NCBI RefSeq assembly: GCF_950295315.1
Contig: NC_080164.1
Span: forward strand, 60,544,003-60,608,002
Direction: 5' to 3'
Length of the DNA stretch: 64,000 nucleotides
Source: Erinaceus europaeus
Lineage: Eukaryota > Chordata > Mammalia > Eulipotyphla > Erinaceidae
The notes beneath the pieces were generated by a model. The model ran no database searches and was not told the DNA's origin. It was given only the letters and a program-made list of their open reading frames with translations. Both the position numbers and the translations under genes were made by a program. Of this stretch, positions 28,428 to 42,684 are shown piece by piece. Position 1 is the stretch's first letter. Each line of letters begins with the position of its first letter.

Positions 28428-28693
28428 AAGAAAGAGAGAGATAGGCTGGGAGTATGGACCGACCTCTCAAAGCCCATGTTCAGTGGGGAAGCAATTACAG
28501 AAGCTAGACCTTCAACCTTCTGCATCCCACAATGATCTTGTGTCCATACTCTCAGGGGGTTAAAGAATAGGAAAGCTATCAGTGGAGGGGATGGTATAAT
28601 AAGGTCTGGTGGTGGGAATTGTGCAAAGCTGTACCCCTCTTATCCTATGGTTTTGTCAATGTTTTCTTTTTATAAATAAAAAATTAAAAAAAT
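28428..28693 (+). mobile_element. X repeat copy 3 (3' end only)
   Basis: Begins at GAAAGAGAGAGATAGGCTGG and is closely similar to 27010-27276, including the shared ATGGTATAATAAGGTCTGGT and a TATAAATAAAAAATT end. ATATGATTAC follows directly at 28694-28703. Confidence 0.85.
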
Positions 28694-29267
28694 ATATGAT
28701 TACTTATCCAGAGAAAAATTGTATGTATGTTCTTTGCAATTAATCACACAGAAATCCACAGCACTTACGTTATCCATCTTATTTTCAAATATATACTGCT
28801 AGGGAAAATTATAATACTTTGTTTACAAGAAATAGAATTATTACTGAGACTTCTTTCTTTAAACAACGCTTTATATAACTAGTCTAATGTTAAACTATCA
28901 ATTAAAAACTAGGGCACAGCCATAAAATGCCTCTAATGTAGACAATATTTTGATTACCAACTACATACTTACCTTATTCCTGCTTATTCAAACAGACATA
29001 CATACACACACACACACATACACACACACAGACATGCATGCATGCATTCTTAAAAAGGTATACGTTTTAATCAAGGTACAGTGGGTAAGCTCTTACAACT
29101 GAAAATCAGATGTTCAGATATTGAGAATAATTGAGGCAGAAATGTTAGTTTATCACACTGAACTGACCCTTCAAATTAGCTAAGAACCAACAGCCAATGA
29201 TAGTTTCTATAGGGAAACCTCAATTATCAATTGTGGTAATACCAACAATGTCTAAGAATAAGTTAAA
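28694..29267. other. Intron stretch with a (CA)n run
   Basis: AT-rich sequence with a CA-rich microsatellite at about 29000-29031. Nothing else recognised. Confidence 0.5.
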
Positions 29268-29397
29268 TGTGCTGCTTTGCCATGTCCATGACCTACGTTT
29301 GAGCCAGACCCCAAGATCATTGAAGAAAGCTTCTGTGCTGTGGTCTCTCTTTCACACTCTCTCTCTCTGCCTCTAAAATAAAATTTTAAAAAAAGTA
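29268..29397 (+). mobile_element. SINE, fourth type
   Basis: GCTGCTTTGCCATGTCCATG, GACCTACGTTTGAGCC, TTGAAGAAAGCTTCTGTGCT, GTGGTCTCTCTTTC and an AATAAAATTTTAAA tail. Shares its order of blocks with 35252-35398. Confidence 0.65.
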
Positions 29398-29859
29398 TGC
29401 TTTTTTGATATCCAGGCTAAAAATGTCTTTCACAAAGATTTTCTTTATAATCATCATTGCTAAGAGATCCATTTATTGTGTCCTATCCTGAGTCTTCTCT
29501 ACTACTCATGTTCGTTTCAGTTTGTATTTATACAAGCATTTACACCTGGTATTTCTAAATGATGCCATCAGTGACATGTAGAAACTTAATAGAAACATTG
29601 TTTTTGAACTGAAATATTCATTGTACTCCTACATTTTCCAAACACCATATTTCAGACATTAGCTTTCCTTTGGATGTGTGCATGATTGTTTAATATCTCT
29701 GAAAACAACAAGAATCTGGCATAGTATAATTGAAAAAAGTATTTTTTCAGTATTAATGATACATTATATAAATAGTTCAGACACATCAATAACAAATCCA
29801 GTAAGATAAAAATTTACATAGTTATTTCTTTTCTGCATACATATGTATTTAAATTATGA

Positions 29860-30027
29860 CAGAGACAAAAAAGAAAACAGGTAGAGAGTAGGAGAAAGAG
29901 ATGCGCATGCAGCCTGCTCCACCACTAGTGAAATTTCTCTCTACAGGTGGAGGGACTGGAGGCTTGAATCTGAATCCTTGTGCAGGGTAACGTGTGTACT
30001 TTATTAGCTGTGACACCAGATAACCCA
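29860..30027 (-). mobile_element. tRNA-derived SINE, short type, diverged
   Basis: Minus strand: GGGTTATCTGGTGTCACAGC head, then CACCTGTAGAGAGAAATTTC core with ACTAGTGGTGGAGCAGG. Many substitutions. Confidence 0.7.
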
Positions 30028-30149
30028 TACACCTGGTCAGTTCTCATATAGAGTGAAAAATACTTTCTCTGAAAAAAAAAATAATGCATTTAAAAACACA
30101 TAATTGAACACTTAAACTTTAGAACTTGTTTAATCTCTTCTATTTTTTT

Positions 30150-30335
30150 TTCTTTCATTTTATTTCCTCACTGGGGCTTCACTACTCCAGGCCAACTTCT
30201 CACAGCTAGAAAGACAGACACCACAGTACTAAAGGTTCCTTCAGTATGATAGTGAGGGTGAGATCCAGCTTGAACCTGAGACATGTACATGACAAAGCAA
30301 CTCATTGTCTAAGTGATATATATTGCAGGCCATAG
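30150..30335 (-). mobile_element. Old SINE-like fragment
   Basis: Minus strand shows TTCAAGCTGGATCTCACCCT and GGTGTCTGTCTTTCTAGC blocks like a degraded tRNA-SINE. Family uncertain. Confidence 0.4.
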
Positions 30336-30339
30336 TTGC

Positions 30340-33287
<2,948 letters not shown>

Positions 33288-33301
33288 ACTAGAAGTATTT
33301 T

Positions 33302-33426
33302 ATTTTTTATTTTTTTGTTACCAGTTAGGAGAGAGAAATTGAGAGAGGAGGGGAACACAGAGCGGGGGAGAGAAAGACACCTGCAGACCTGCTTCACTGC
33401 CTGTGAAGTGACCCCCTCTGCAGGTC
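33302..33426 (-). mobile_element. SINE, 5'-truncated (head missing)
   Basis: Minus strand starts inside the core at CTGCAGAGGGGGTCACTTCA and runs to the A-rich tail. The 14-bp duplication ACTAGAAGTATTTT at 33288-33301 and 33427-33440 shows it inserted already truncated. Confidence 0.9.
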
Positions 33427-33624
33427 ACTAGAAGTATTTTCTTTTAAGTCAATGAAATATTAAACTGGCTTTATTGACTCTTCCAAAGGGTGGAAAGTGT
33501 ATGGCATAAATAAATAGCGAACTTATTGATTTCATAAATCACCTTTACTCAAATAAATAAAGGGATTTGGTGATCAAGATGAGAATATAGATTATCAATT
33601 TACAGTTTAGAAAACTCCACTTTT

Positions 33625-33818
33625 TGGACCAGGTGGTGAAGCATCTGGTCGAGCACACATGTTACACTATTCAAGGACCCAGGCTAGAGTCCTCAGTCCC
33701 CACCTGCAGGAGGAAGCTTTGCAAGTGGTGGAGCAGTGTGGCAGGTGTCTCTCTGTCTCTCTCTATCTCCCCCTTCCTTCTTGATTTCTGGATGTCTCTA
33801 TAAATAAAAAAAAAAAGC
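33625..33818 (+). mobile_element. tRNA-derived SINE, short type
   Basis: GGACCAGGTGGTGAAGCATC head, CCCCACCTGCAGGAGGAAGC core, TGATTTCTGGATGTCTCTAT and an AATAAA tail. Short flanking repeat CCACTTT on both sides. Confidence 0.85.
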
Positions 33819-33945
33819 CCACTTTCTATTCTAGAAAACCTAATAAACACTTGGTAGGACCATCTATGTGAAACTTTGCTCATAAATACTTTAGGGCATG
33901 AAAAATACAATTTTCTCCCATGTTCACAACATATACCATTTCTTT

Positions 33946-34314
33946 TCTTTTCTTTTCTTTTCCTTTCCTTCTTTCTTTCTTTCTTTTTTTTTTTTTTGCC
34001 TCCAGGGTTATCACTGAGGTTTGGTGCCTGCACTATGAATCCACTGCTCCTGGAGGCTATTTTTTCACCTTTTGTTGCCCTTGTTGTTTATCATTGTTGT
34101 TATTGTTGTTGTTACTGCTGTTATTCTTGCTGGATAAGACAGAGAGAAATCGAGAGAGGAGGGGAAGACAGAAGGGGAGAGAAAAACAAACACCTGCAGA
34201 CCTGCTTCACCACCTGTGAAGCGAGTCCCCTGCAGGTAGGGAGCCAGGGTCTCAAACCGAGATTTTTGCACTGGTCCTGTGCACTTAACCCACTGGCTAC
34301 CACCTGGGCCCCCC
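33946..34314 (-). mobile_element. tRNA-derived SINE with 3' module
   Basis: Minus strand: GGGGGGCCCAGGTGGTAGCC head, full core, AACAACAATAACAACAAT tail, module CTCCAGGAGCAGTGGATTCA, then a long AAAG/AAAAG tail. A 13-bp perfect target duplication ATACCATTTCTTT lies at 33933-33945 and 34315-34327. Confidence 0.93.
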
Positions 34315-34327
34315 ATACCATTTCTTT

Positions 34328-35132
34328 ATTGCCCTTCTATTGCACTAGAATTAAGGTTTTGACACATGAAACAGCTGCACTGTCTTGAGGATAGTGTGAT
34401 TTTAGTCATTCTGAAAAATGTTGAAAACAGTCCCCAACCCCTATTTTAAATGTCAACTTATAATGGTTTAAGCACAAATCTTAATGCAATTTATAGCAAT
34501 CATTTGTTATAAATATGAGCAGATAGAAGATACAAAGAATATTTTAGACAAGTAAAACAACAAAAAAGCGAAGGAAAAGCTGAGAAATTTTGAATTCATT
34601 CACTCAAAAATACGTCACTAAGTAGGGCTAGGCTCTGTTCTTAAGGTTAGGATCAAGAGAAGGCCAAGTTATTTTAAGATTTAAGAAGTTTTTCAGAATA
34701 TAAAATTTATCCCCAAATAATTGCCCATGTAACACTTTCAAAAAGTCTGTTATTCCATATTCTTACACTCTTACAATTATTACTTAGCAATGCATAGATA
34801 CTTGGAATGAGAAAACTTTGCATGGGTAGGGGACAGGAAAACCTCTGATCTTAATATATAAATAAGAAAACTTATGATATTGTTTAACTTATTGAGAAAA
34901 TATTATATAATCCTTTAATAGAAATGAAATGGGCAAACATTTTTGATTCTTTATGTAAAAATTCATAGCATTCCCAGCAAATAAGACAGAAAAGAAAGAG
35001 TCCTAGGAATTCCAGGAATATCTACATTGTTTAAATTATTCCATTTGTAGAACCTAAGTGGATCTGGATCTTAGTGATTTTTTTTTATCTAACCTATCCA
35101 TGATTCCCTGCCTCATTCAGCAAATAAGAAAA
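34328..35132. other. Intron stretch without clear features
   Basis: AT-rich intron. Nothing recognised. Confidence 0.5.
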
Positions 35133-35235
35133 TTATGCCCACTGTCATGCTTGAGGTCCTGAACTCCTAGGTTCAATCCTCAGCACCACCAGAAGCCAGA
35201 GTTTAGTAGTGCTTTGACAATAATAATAATAATAA
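35133..35235 (+). mobile_element. SINE, third type, 5'-truncated
   Basis: TCATGCTTGAGGTCCTGAAC, CCTAGGTTCAATCCTCAGCA and CCACCAGAAGCCAGAG match the type at 38153 and 47634. The tail is (AAT)n at 35219-35235. Confidence 0.75.
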
Positions 35236-35251
35236 AGTTAAAAGGTGGTGG

Positions 35252-35398
35252 GTGGGTGGGGTTGGTAAAATAACTCACTTGGATTTTGTGTTGCTTTCCC
35301 ACATGGATGACCCAGGTTCAAGCCTAACCTCCACTGCATTGAAGAAAGTTTCAGTGTTGTGGTCTCTTTCTCACTCTCATTGTATCTATCAAAGAAAG
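35252..35398 (+). mobile_element. SINE, fourth type
   Basis: GGTTGGTAAAATAACTCACT head, ACCCAGGTTCAAGCC B-box-like block, TTGAAGAAAGTTTCAGTG and GTGGTCTCTTTCTCACTC. Same block order as 29268-29397, but with its head present. Confidence 0.7.
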
Positions 35399-35459
35399 GG
35401 AGTGGGGGAAGGGAGGGTTGAGGAGGGGAAGGGAGAACCTTGAAGGAAGTGTACTTGGT

Positions 35460-37032
35460 TTGTAATACAGCAATTAGTCAAATATATCCCCAAAGAGTTT
35501 GTTTCATTGTTGAGGCATCACAGTTGATTCCCATACTGGATCATCAAGTAATCATTAAATAATGTGACCCCCCCCCATTTTTCTTCCAGATAATATTCTA
35601 AATCGTAATCTTTCTAACAACTTGTTATTTTCCTTGGGCAACATCCTGACTTTTATTTCACTTCAATTTACCTGAAATGCATACAGCCAAATAAAGGAAC
35701 TCCACTTTTCATCTAAACTTCTTTGAAAGCACTGATCAAAATATTACACTACTTTAGGATCACTTTGTTTTATAAAACAGTGTTTTTCTGCCATCCTTGA
35801 AATCACTTATGAGTTACTTCAACTATCAATACTATACTATATAAAAGGCTTGTCACTGGTAGCTGCAACTGTCTACGGTTAGTCAAACTTTTGGGTAGTT
35901 TTGATTAGATGAAGTGCAGTTTGGTTTCTGAAATTTCAGGAGCAGACAATATAATCTGGTAATGGCTCATGGTAAGACAAATTGCCAGCATTTGGAAGTA
36001 TATACAAGAGGAAAATTATTTGGAAGACTAAAACAGCTATGTGTAAGCAAGTTAGCTTTCTCCGGCATTCCAAAGTTTAGTCTCTCTAGTCAAAGAGAGA
36101 AAACAGCCACATAACTTCAAACACAAAGCCAATCTCCTAATAAACCCAAGACTCTAAAGACACTACTTGAATAAATTTGAAATTAATCCCACTATCCACA
36201 GGCTTTTTACATATTCCTGAGGAAATTACTTCAGAACTATGTATTTTTAAAAATAATTACTGTATTATCCTAAAAATGTTTTTCTTCCTCAGGCAAGCAA
36301 AGGTCAGCACCGTACTTAGAATTCCTATTAGCTACTAAAGTGAAAATGATTACATTTCACTATAATTCAGTGTCTCTGATTAAAAAATTCTTATTGGAAT
36401 CAGCATTTTAAAATTTGCCTGGTAATTTAATTCAAAATGACTTACTGGCAAAAATAAGATTTTATGTTGAAATGGGGGTTTTAATAGTACTAAATTAGTA
36501 AAAAAAAAAATTATTATTAGGTCTGGCTCCTATTCATTATTTATGATGCTATTACCTCTCTTTTCAGAATCTTTTCTCTCTGCCAAGCTGAGTTGGAGAT
36601 AGTTATTTTCTACTCCCACTCCTGCCATCCAGAAGCATGCTCAGTTTTTCACTGACCGCAGCTTCTTTTAGCTCTGGATCTCTCCTGCACCTTCCCCAGC
36701 CCAAATATTCATTCCAGACTGTCTAGACTTGACTGTTGTTCTTAAACTAATATGCACAGAATGAGAACTCACTTTCTAATAATTAAAATGTCTAGAAATT
36801 ATCTATATTGCTCTGTATGAGAATGTATTCCACAGTATTGGAATAGGTGAAGATAGTTCAGAGAGACTGTTGGGTTGGTCCCTATAATTTCTTTCTACAA
36901 TTTTAAATTATCTTTGTTTCCCTAATTCTTAGTTGCTGATATCATATTTTGCATGCCCTGTTATTTTTCATTATCCACTTTTGTCATTTTTTTTTTTACT
37001 CATATATGCTATATAAAAATATTTCTTTAGGG
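35460..37032. other. Intron stretch without mobile elements
   Basis: About 1.6 kb with no recognised repeats apart from a C-run near 35569. AT-rich. Could hold conserved non-coding sequence, but that cannot be judged from one genome. Confidence 0.5.
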
Positions 37033-37310
37033 CCCTGGGCTGTGCTGCACCTGGCTAAACACACAAATTGCTATACAGAAGGACCCAGGTTCAAGCCCCC
37101 ACTCTCTACCTGCAGGGGGAAAGCTCCAGTAGTGAAGCAAGTACTGCAGAAATCTCTCTTCCCACTCTATCTCCCTGACTCCTCTTAATTTCTCTCAAAG
37201 TATTCAAATAGAAGGAAGGAAAGAAAGAAGGAAGGAAGGAAGGAAGGGCACCAGGAGTAGTGGATTCCTCGAGCAGGCACTGAGAATCAGCAATAACCCT
37301 GTTGACAATA
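37033..37310 (+). mobile_element. tRNA-derived SINE with 3' module and (GGAA)n
   Basis: GGGCCCTGGGCTGTGCTGCA head, CTGCAGGGGGAAAGCTCC core, a (GGAA)n expansion at 37211-37248, then module ACCAGGAGTAGTGGATTCCT. Confidence 0.8.
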
Positions 37311-37364
37311 AAAAATATATACATATACATATACATATACATATATATATATATATATATATAT
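37311..37364 (+). repeat. (ATACAT)n and (TA)n microsatellite
   Basis: ACATATACATATACATATAC changes into a pure TA dinucleotide run. It grew from the tail of the SINE at 37033. Confidence 0.9.
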
Positions 37365-38152
37365 CTTTCCTTAAACCCTATACTGTCATTGGTGATATTA
37401 CCTACACACTTTATTGTGTATTTTAAGTCTCAATTTATTTTAATATCAAAAACTGTTCACCCAACAGTGATAAGGTCTGTGTGCTCAAGGAGTTCCAATC
37501 CCAACGGGAAAGTAGACAATGAAAAAGCAAATACAATACAAGTAATATGTGCAATAAAGGCAACAAGACAGCACAGAGCAAATTTCAGAAGTATAGTTAC
37601 TATGTGGAGTATAGCCTGGGAGAATTATCTTAAGGATTTCAACCTGTGAGTAAACCATGTATGCAAAAAATCTTGGAAAAGAGTTCTAGGAAGAAGGAGA
37701 AAGGAAAGACCAACTTTGGTCAAAAAGGTCCACTATCTATAAAGAGATCTGTTTACCTTGTCACCTTCTTTTGCTGCTTGCATGTTTGAAGCTTATATTC
37801 TGTTTGGCCATTTATGCAGAAAACAACTTAACTCTTTTGATACTAGGCTTTTCTTGTGACAAAATTCTTACTTCACATTACATCTGGCTCTTCTCACAAG
37901 CTCCCCTTGGATTCATCAGAAAATGCTGTTGACTCTACAGCCAAAATATCCCAAGAAACCAGCCTCACAAGAGTCTCCAAACAGGTGTCCTTGCTTCTAT
38001 TCTTGCTTGCTCTCTCAGGTCTATTTTCATTCAAAGCCTATTTCAACTCCACAAGAGCTAAAGCGTTCATTCTAAATGCAAAGTCCAGTGAGCACATTTT
38101 CCATTCAGAACCCTGCAGTAACTCTATTCTGCTCCACAAATAAGCACATTTG
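37365..38152. other. Intron stretch without clear features
   Basis: Sequence of mixed composition. Open frames at 37302-37649 and 37856-38143 have no recognisable protein similarity, and the first begins in the TA repeat. Confidence 0.5.
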
Positions 38153-38290
38153 TGGGGAGACAGCATAGTAGTTTATGAACAGATTCTCATACCTGAGGCT
38201 TGGAGTTCCTGGATTCAGTCCTCATACCCCGCACCACCATGAGCCAGAACTAAGCGGGGCTCTGGTTAATAAACAGAACTCAAATTTATT
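38153..38290 (+). mobile_element. SINE, third type
   Basis: GGGGAGACAGCATAGTAGTT head, TCATACCTGAGGCTTGGAGT, GGATTCAGTCCTCATACC and CACCATGAGCCAGAACTAAG blocks. Confidence 0.8.
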
Positions 38291-39088
38291 AAAAACTTTA
38301 GTTAGACCTTATGTGAATTGGCCACCTGGCACCTCTCTGACTTCCATCTGTCACTCCCTCTGCCAGCCCCTTAGCCTTTCTGTACATGAACATAAAAAGC
38401 ATGCACTCACTTTAATTGTCGCCTTTCTTAGGTGCTAGCCTACCATTCCCACCTTCCTACAAGTCTGATCAAATCAGTTTCCCCATGAGACCTCATGTCA
38501 TTCATTTAATCCAGTAACCCTCTCATCTCCTCCATCCCATACTCCTGATCTCCTTTAAGCTATTTTCTTGTCTTTTTATTCTAAGTGCTTCACCTTTAAT
38601 CACATAAAATGGTTCTTTTCTCTCTGTTTTTCATATAAGACCTGTCTCTCCCATCAGAATGTAAATGCCACAAAGGAGAGATCTTTGTTGAGTGATGTAC
38701 CTAGAATAATGTCTGGTACAATAAACATTTTATTAAATGAGTCAATTTACCAGCTGCACAATCTTCTGACAAAAAGTTATTGCATAGGAAAGGACTAGAC
38801 ATCAGTCAATCTGGGCATGATATGAGTTACTTCTAAAAATAAATAAAAGTTAGTTATTTTATGTGTGAGAGAAAAGAAGTGAAAGAGCACATGAAGAGAA
38901 CCACTACTCCTGCTTCATCAAATCTAGTATCACAGACGGAATCCCAGGCCTCACTTGTGCAAGGAATGTACTCTACCTGTAGTCACTTCTTCTGGCTACC
39001 AGATTTATATTTAAATGGAATCTAACATAAATTACAGAAGTGTGGAACATTTTATGGAATATAAAACCTTGGATGGAAACATAGGGCA
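38291..39088. other. Intron stretch without clear features
   Basis: Pyrimidine-rich first half and AT-rich second half. Nothing recognised. Confidence 0.5.
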
Positions 39089-39230
39089 GGTCCTCACCTG
39101 CAGGGGGAAAGTTTTGCAAGTGGTGGAGCAGTGTTGCAGGTGTTTGTTTCTCTCTCCCTCCCTCCCTATGATCCCCTTCCCTCTTGATTTCTGGCTGTCT
39201 TTCAAATAAAATAAAGGTAATGAAAAATTT
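39089..39230 (+). mobile_element. SINE, short type, 5'-truncated
   Basis: Starts at CCTCACCTGCAGGGGGAAAG, continues GTGGTGGAGCAGTGTTGCAG and TGATTTCTGGCTGTCTTTCA, ends in an AATAAAATAAAG tail. No tRNA head. Confidence 0.85.
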
Positions 39231-39480
39231 AAAAAACTTAGGAAAGGTCCTCAAATTATGTCCTAATAATTTTTAAGCAATTTCAAATTTCAATTAAGAA
39301 AATCTGAAATATGTTTTCACCAGACCCCAAAATAAGAAGTGTGTATGGATGAGGAGACAGGAAAACATACTGAGTGCAGGGTGAGGGGAGTTGTATATGA
39401 CAGAAGTAGGAGAAAAACAAATATAAGGAGTTTGCAAAGCTCAGACAATTTCTACCACTAAAATCTTTAAATACAACATA

Positions 39481-39672
39481 AGTGACTCAGTGGTGGTGTG
39501 CCCCATAGAGCGCAAACATTATCATGTGCTAGGACCTAGATTCAAGCTCCTGGTCCCAGCTGCTGGGGGTAGAGGGAACATCACAAGTAGTACAGCAGTG
39601 ATGTAAGAGTCTCTCTTTCGTCTCACTCTGTTCTTCTCTATCTCTGTCTTTCAATTTCTATCAGATTAAAAA
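39481..39672 (+). mobile_element. tRNA-derived SINE, diverged
   Basis: GTGACTCAGTGGTGGTGTGC head, GATTCAAGCTCCTGGTCCCA, ATCACAAGTAGTACAGCAGT and a CTCT-rich end. An old copy with no clear target duplication. Confidence 0.7.
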
Positions 39673-40197
39673 GAAGCAGGAGGAAGTAGAGAAGCTGAGT
39701 AGGAGGAAGAGAAAATGATGATGAAGGGGAAATAAAAAAGGAAGGTACAATGTGTCTTCCAGATAGACATCTATTTAAGTAAATAAGGTCACTTTTTGGT
39801 TACAAGTAATCATGTGGAAGGAATTAAACTTCACCTGGACATTCTCCTCTTTGTCCTTTCCTTTGAGGAGTATCTAGGATAGGCTCAGCTAAGCCTAGTG
39901 AGAGGTATGAGCAGCCTGAAAGGTGGTCCATAATCAACAAGCTATGCCTCTTTGTGACGAGGGAAACCTGTCATTTTAAAGGGAAAACAGAGCACTGTGT
40001 TGTCCTCTTTATTTAACTAGCATAATGGCTGGAAGTAGTGAGTATTTTCTTGAATACGCTTTGACAGAAAAAATCATGAGTGACACTCAGTGTCAGGCAA
40101 CTGCCATGTTTTGTCAATTGGTTCATATTTTGTTTCATTTATTTCTGTAAAAGAGTAAATAGCAAATATGACAAACTTGCATACAGATCACTTAAAA

Positions 40198-40497
40198 AGG
40201 GGTCTGGGCAGTGGCGCTCCCAGTTAAGTGCACATAGTACTAAGCACAAGGACCCATACAAGGATCCGGGTTTGAGTCCTTGATCCCCACCTGTGGGGAG
40301 GACGGTTCACAAGTGGTGAATCAGGCCTGCAGTTGTCTATCTTCCTCTCTCCCTGTCTATCTCCCACTCTACTCTCAATTTGTCTCTGTCCTGTCCAATA
40401 AAATGGAAAAATGGCCACCTGGAGATGTGGGCTCGTAGTGCTGACACCAAGCTCTAGCAAATACCCTGGAAGCAAGAAAAATAAATAATTAAAGGAA
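40198..40497 (+). mobile_element. tRNA-derived SINE with 3' module
   Basis: GGGGTCTGGGCAGTGGCGCT head, GGATCCGGGTTTGAGTCCTT, AATGGAAAAATGG, then module CACCTGGAGATGTGGGCTCG. Its A-rich end was the target of the next SINE. Confidence 0.85.
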
Positions 40498-40502
40498 AGA
40501 AA

Positions 40503-40795
40503 GGGGAGTCGGGTGATAGTGCAGCAGGTTAAGTGCAGGTGAAGCAAAGCACAAGGACCAAGTAAGGATCCGGGTTCGAGCCCCCAGTTCCCCACCTGCA
40601 GGGGAGTTGCTTCACAAGCTGTGAAGCAGGTCTGCAGGTATCTATCTTTCTCTACCCCTCTCTGTTTTCCCCTCCTCTCTCCATTTCTCTGTCCTATACA
40701 ACAAGAACAATATCAATAATAACTACAATAATAAAAAACAAGGGCAACAAAAGGGAATAAATAAATAAATAAATATTTAAAAAAAAAAAGGAAAG
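40503..40795 (+). mobile_element. tRNA-derived SINE, long ERI-like type, inserted in a SINE tail
   Basis: GGGGAGTCGGGTGATAGTGC head, GGATCCGGGTTCGAGCCCCC B box, full core, AATAATAACTACAATAATAA tail. AAAGGAAAGAAAG occurs on both sides. Confidence 0.9.
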
Positions 40796-40799
40796 AAAG

Positions 40800-41281
40800 A
40801 AATGAGAGAAGGGAGGGAGAGGCGGGGGAGAGAGGAGATCATTTAATAATCAAGAAAAATCACCAAAGTTTAGATTAACAATGGTACCAGAAGAATAATC
40901 ACAATAAATTTGTTTATGCCTCTTATCTTCCTACATCAGTGTTTTTTTTTTTGTTTTTTTTTTAGTGAGAAGAAATGGCATTTTGTTCCAATGTGCTGTT
41001 CCTTACCAGTCTATTTCCTGGGGATTGTAACTAGCTGTTTCAACCTCTGTATAAGCTAGAGACTTTACAGAGATGTGGTTAATGCCATGTCTTGCCAATT
41101 CTGTTCTAAGCTGCCCTATGCCTAGCCCAGTGCTATGTGCTAAATGGCCTTCATCAATTTACTGTTGAAGAAATGGAGTTACCAATATCCATTTATTCTG
41201 TTCCCACCTTTTCTGTCTGCTATTCAAAATTCCTGGTCCAGGACAATTTGAAACAGTTATCTCTACTGCAGTCAGATTTCC

Positions 41282-41284
<3 letters not shown>
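40800..41284. other. Intron stretch without clear features
   Basis: GA-rich start, a T-run near 40941-40962, and then sequence with no recognised repeat. Confidence 0.5.

Positions 41285-41336
<52 letters not shown>
41285..41336 (+). repeat. (CA)n microsatellite
   Basis: About 26 uninterrupted CA units, the longest dinucleotide array in the window. Confidence 0.97.
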
Positions 41337-41338
<2 letters not shown>

Positions 41339-41389
41339 TGAAGTCTAGTGTAGAAGAACTTTTAATGCTGTAAAATTGCCTTTGCATTT

Positions 41390-42090
41390 ATTGTTCTCGT
41401 TGAAAACATCAATCTGGCAAAGCAGGTGCAGATAAGTAGCAATAAATTGGGCTCAAGAACTGGGCACTATATGGAAAAAATTTCAAACTCTAAGAGCTGT
41501 TTAGTGTGAGTCCCATTTGAACAGCTATTTAGGGTTAAAATGAGTCTTACTTTCTGCTGTTATGTTGCTGCTGCTGTTGTCATTTCCCAGAGAAAATAGC
41601 AGCCTTTATCAATGCTACAGGATAAAAATTGATGTCATTTTAATAAACATAACAATTTTCTTCATTGCATGTATCCCCCTTTTAAATACATCTTGTCGGT
41701 ATTGTCAATCAATGCACGATGAAGCAAATCTGTAAAAAACGATTTTTTAAAAGACAATAAACTTAGAAAAATGTTATTTTTCCCTAAGACAATTACCTTG
41801 ACTTTTGGTACACACTTAAATGTTTATAAAATTCTAGTTACTTTTTCACTATTATGCTTTTCAACGAAATAAAAATAGTCTGTCAAATTAGACAGGAAAG
41901 CATCATTAAGTTTTGACTCCCTCCACTGGAAATCCATAATAAATTTCATTAAGTTGAGGCTACATATATTCTCTGCACTGGCTATAAAACAGGAGTTGCC
42001 AAAACAAACTCAAACATAATATCTAAGTAATAATTTTCTTAAAATGAGAATATCAATATTAGAATGTGAATAGTACAACAAAATAACTCA
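41390..42090. other. Repeat-free block, candidate conserved non-coding sequence
   Basis: About 700 bp without SINE, LINE or simple repeat. AT-rich, but with several intact CpGs (CTTGTCGGTATTG, TGCACGATGAAG, AACGATTTTT) and homeodomain-like TAAT sites. Function not shown. Confidence 0.3.
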
Positions 42091-42684
42091 ACAAATTTCA
42101 TTGGAGAGCAGCTGGGATTTCTGGTAAAGAAAGGAACATCACTATCTGAAGGCTGGTAATTGTGTGTGGACAGCTGGAGCTGGAGGAGAGGAAGAAGACT
42201 CAGGCACTAAGGCAGCGCTGATTTGAAGGTGGCACCATATCTGCAATTGCTTCAAATCCATGTAGCAGATTTATAGCCCACGTGGAACCACTCAGGGACT
42301 GAGTGGCTTAAAAAAAGGATCTCTAGACTGCCATTTAGAGCTGCAGAAGCCACAGGATGCTGAACAAAATCTAAGGAATTATTCAGAGGAACCAGGGAAC
42401 AAAACATGGTGCCCTTGTGGCATCAGAGACAGTGTCTCAGCTGCCATAGAGACTCTGGTAATTGGGGTCAGACTGTCCTGCAGGCAAGAAAAGTGAGCTC
42501 TTATTTTTCAGGAGTCAGTTTAGGAAGAAAATGAGGTCTGGGATCTTTCTCCTCCCACCTAGCCCCTAGACTAGGGTAGGGCTCTGTTAAAGGAACATGA
42601 GACACCATAACACTATGCCAATTCTTCAAAACTCCTCCCCTCCCCTCACAGCTGACATACAAGGGGCAACAGAAACCAAAACAG

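Noticed and set aside
33876..34388. Open frame of 170 codons, plus strand
   Set aside because: It covers an antisense SINE and its T-rich tail complement. The hydrophobic F/L run is only the tail.
37302..37649. Open frame starting in an Ile/Tyr repeat
   Set aside because: The start lies in a TA microsatellite. The remainder lacks similarity and coding character.
41285..41336. CRISPR-like or protein-coding repeat (His/Thr run)
   Set aside because: It is a plain CA dinucleotide microsatellite; the translated repeat is an artefact.
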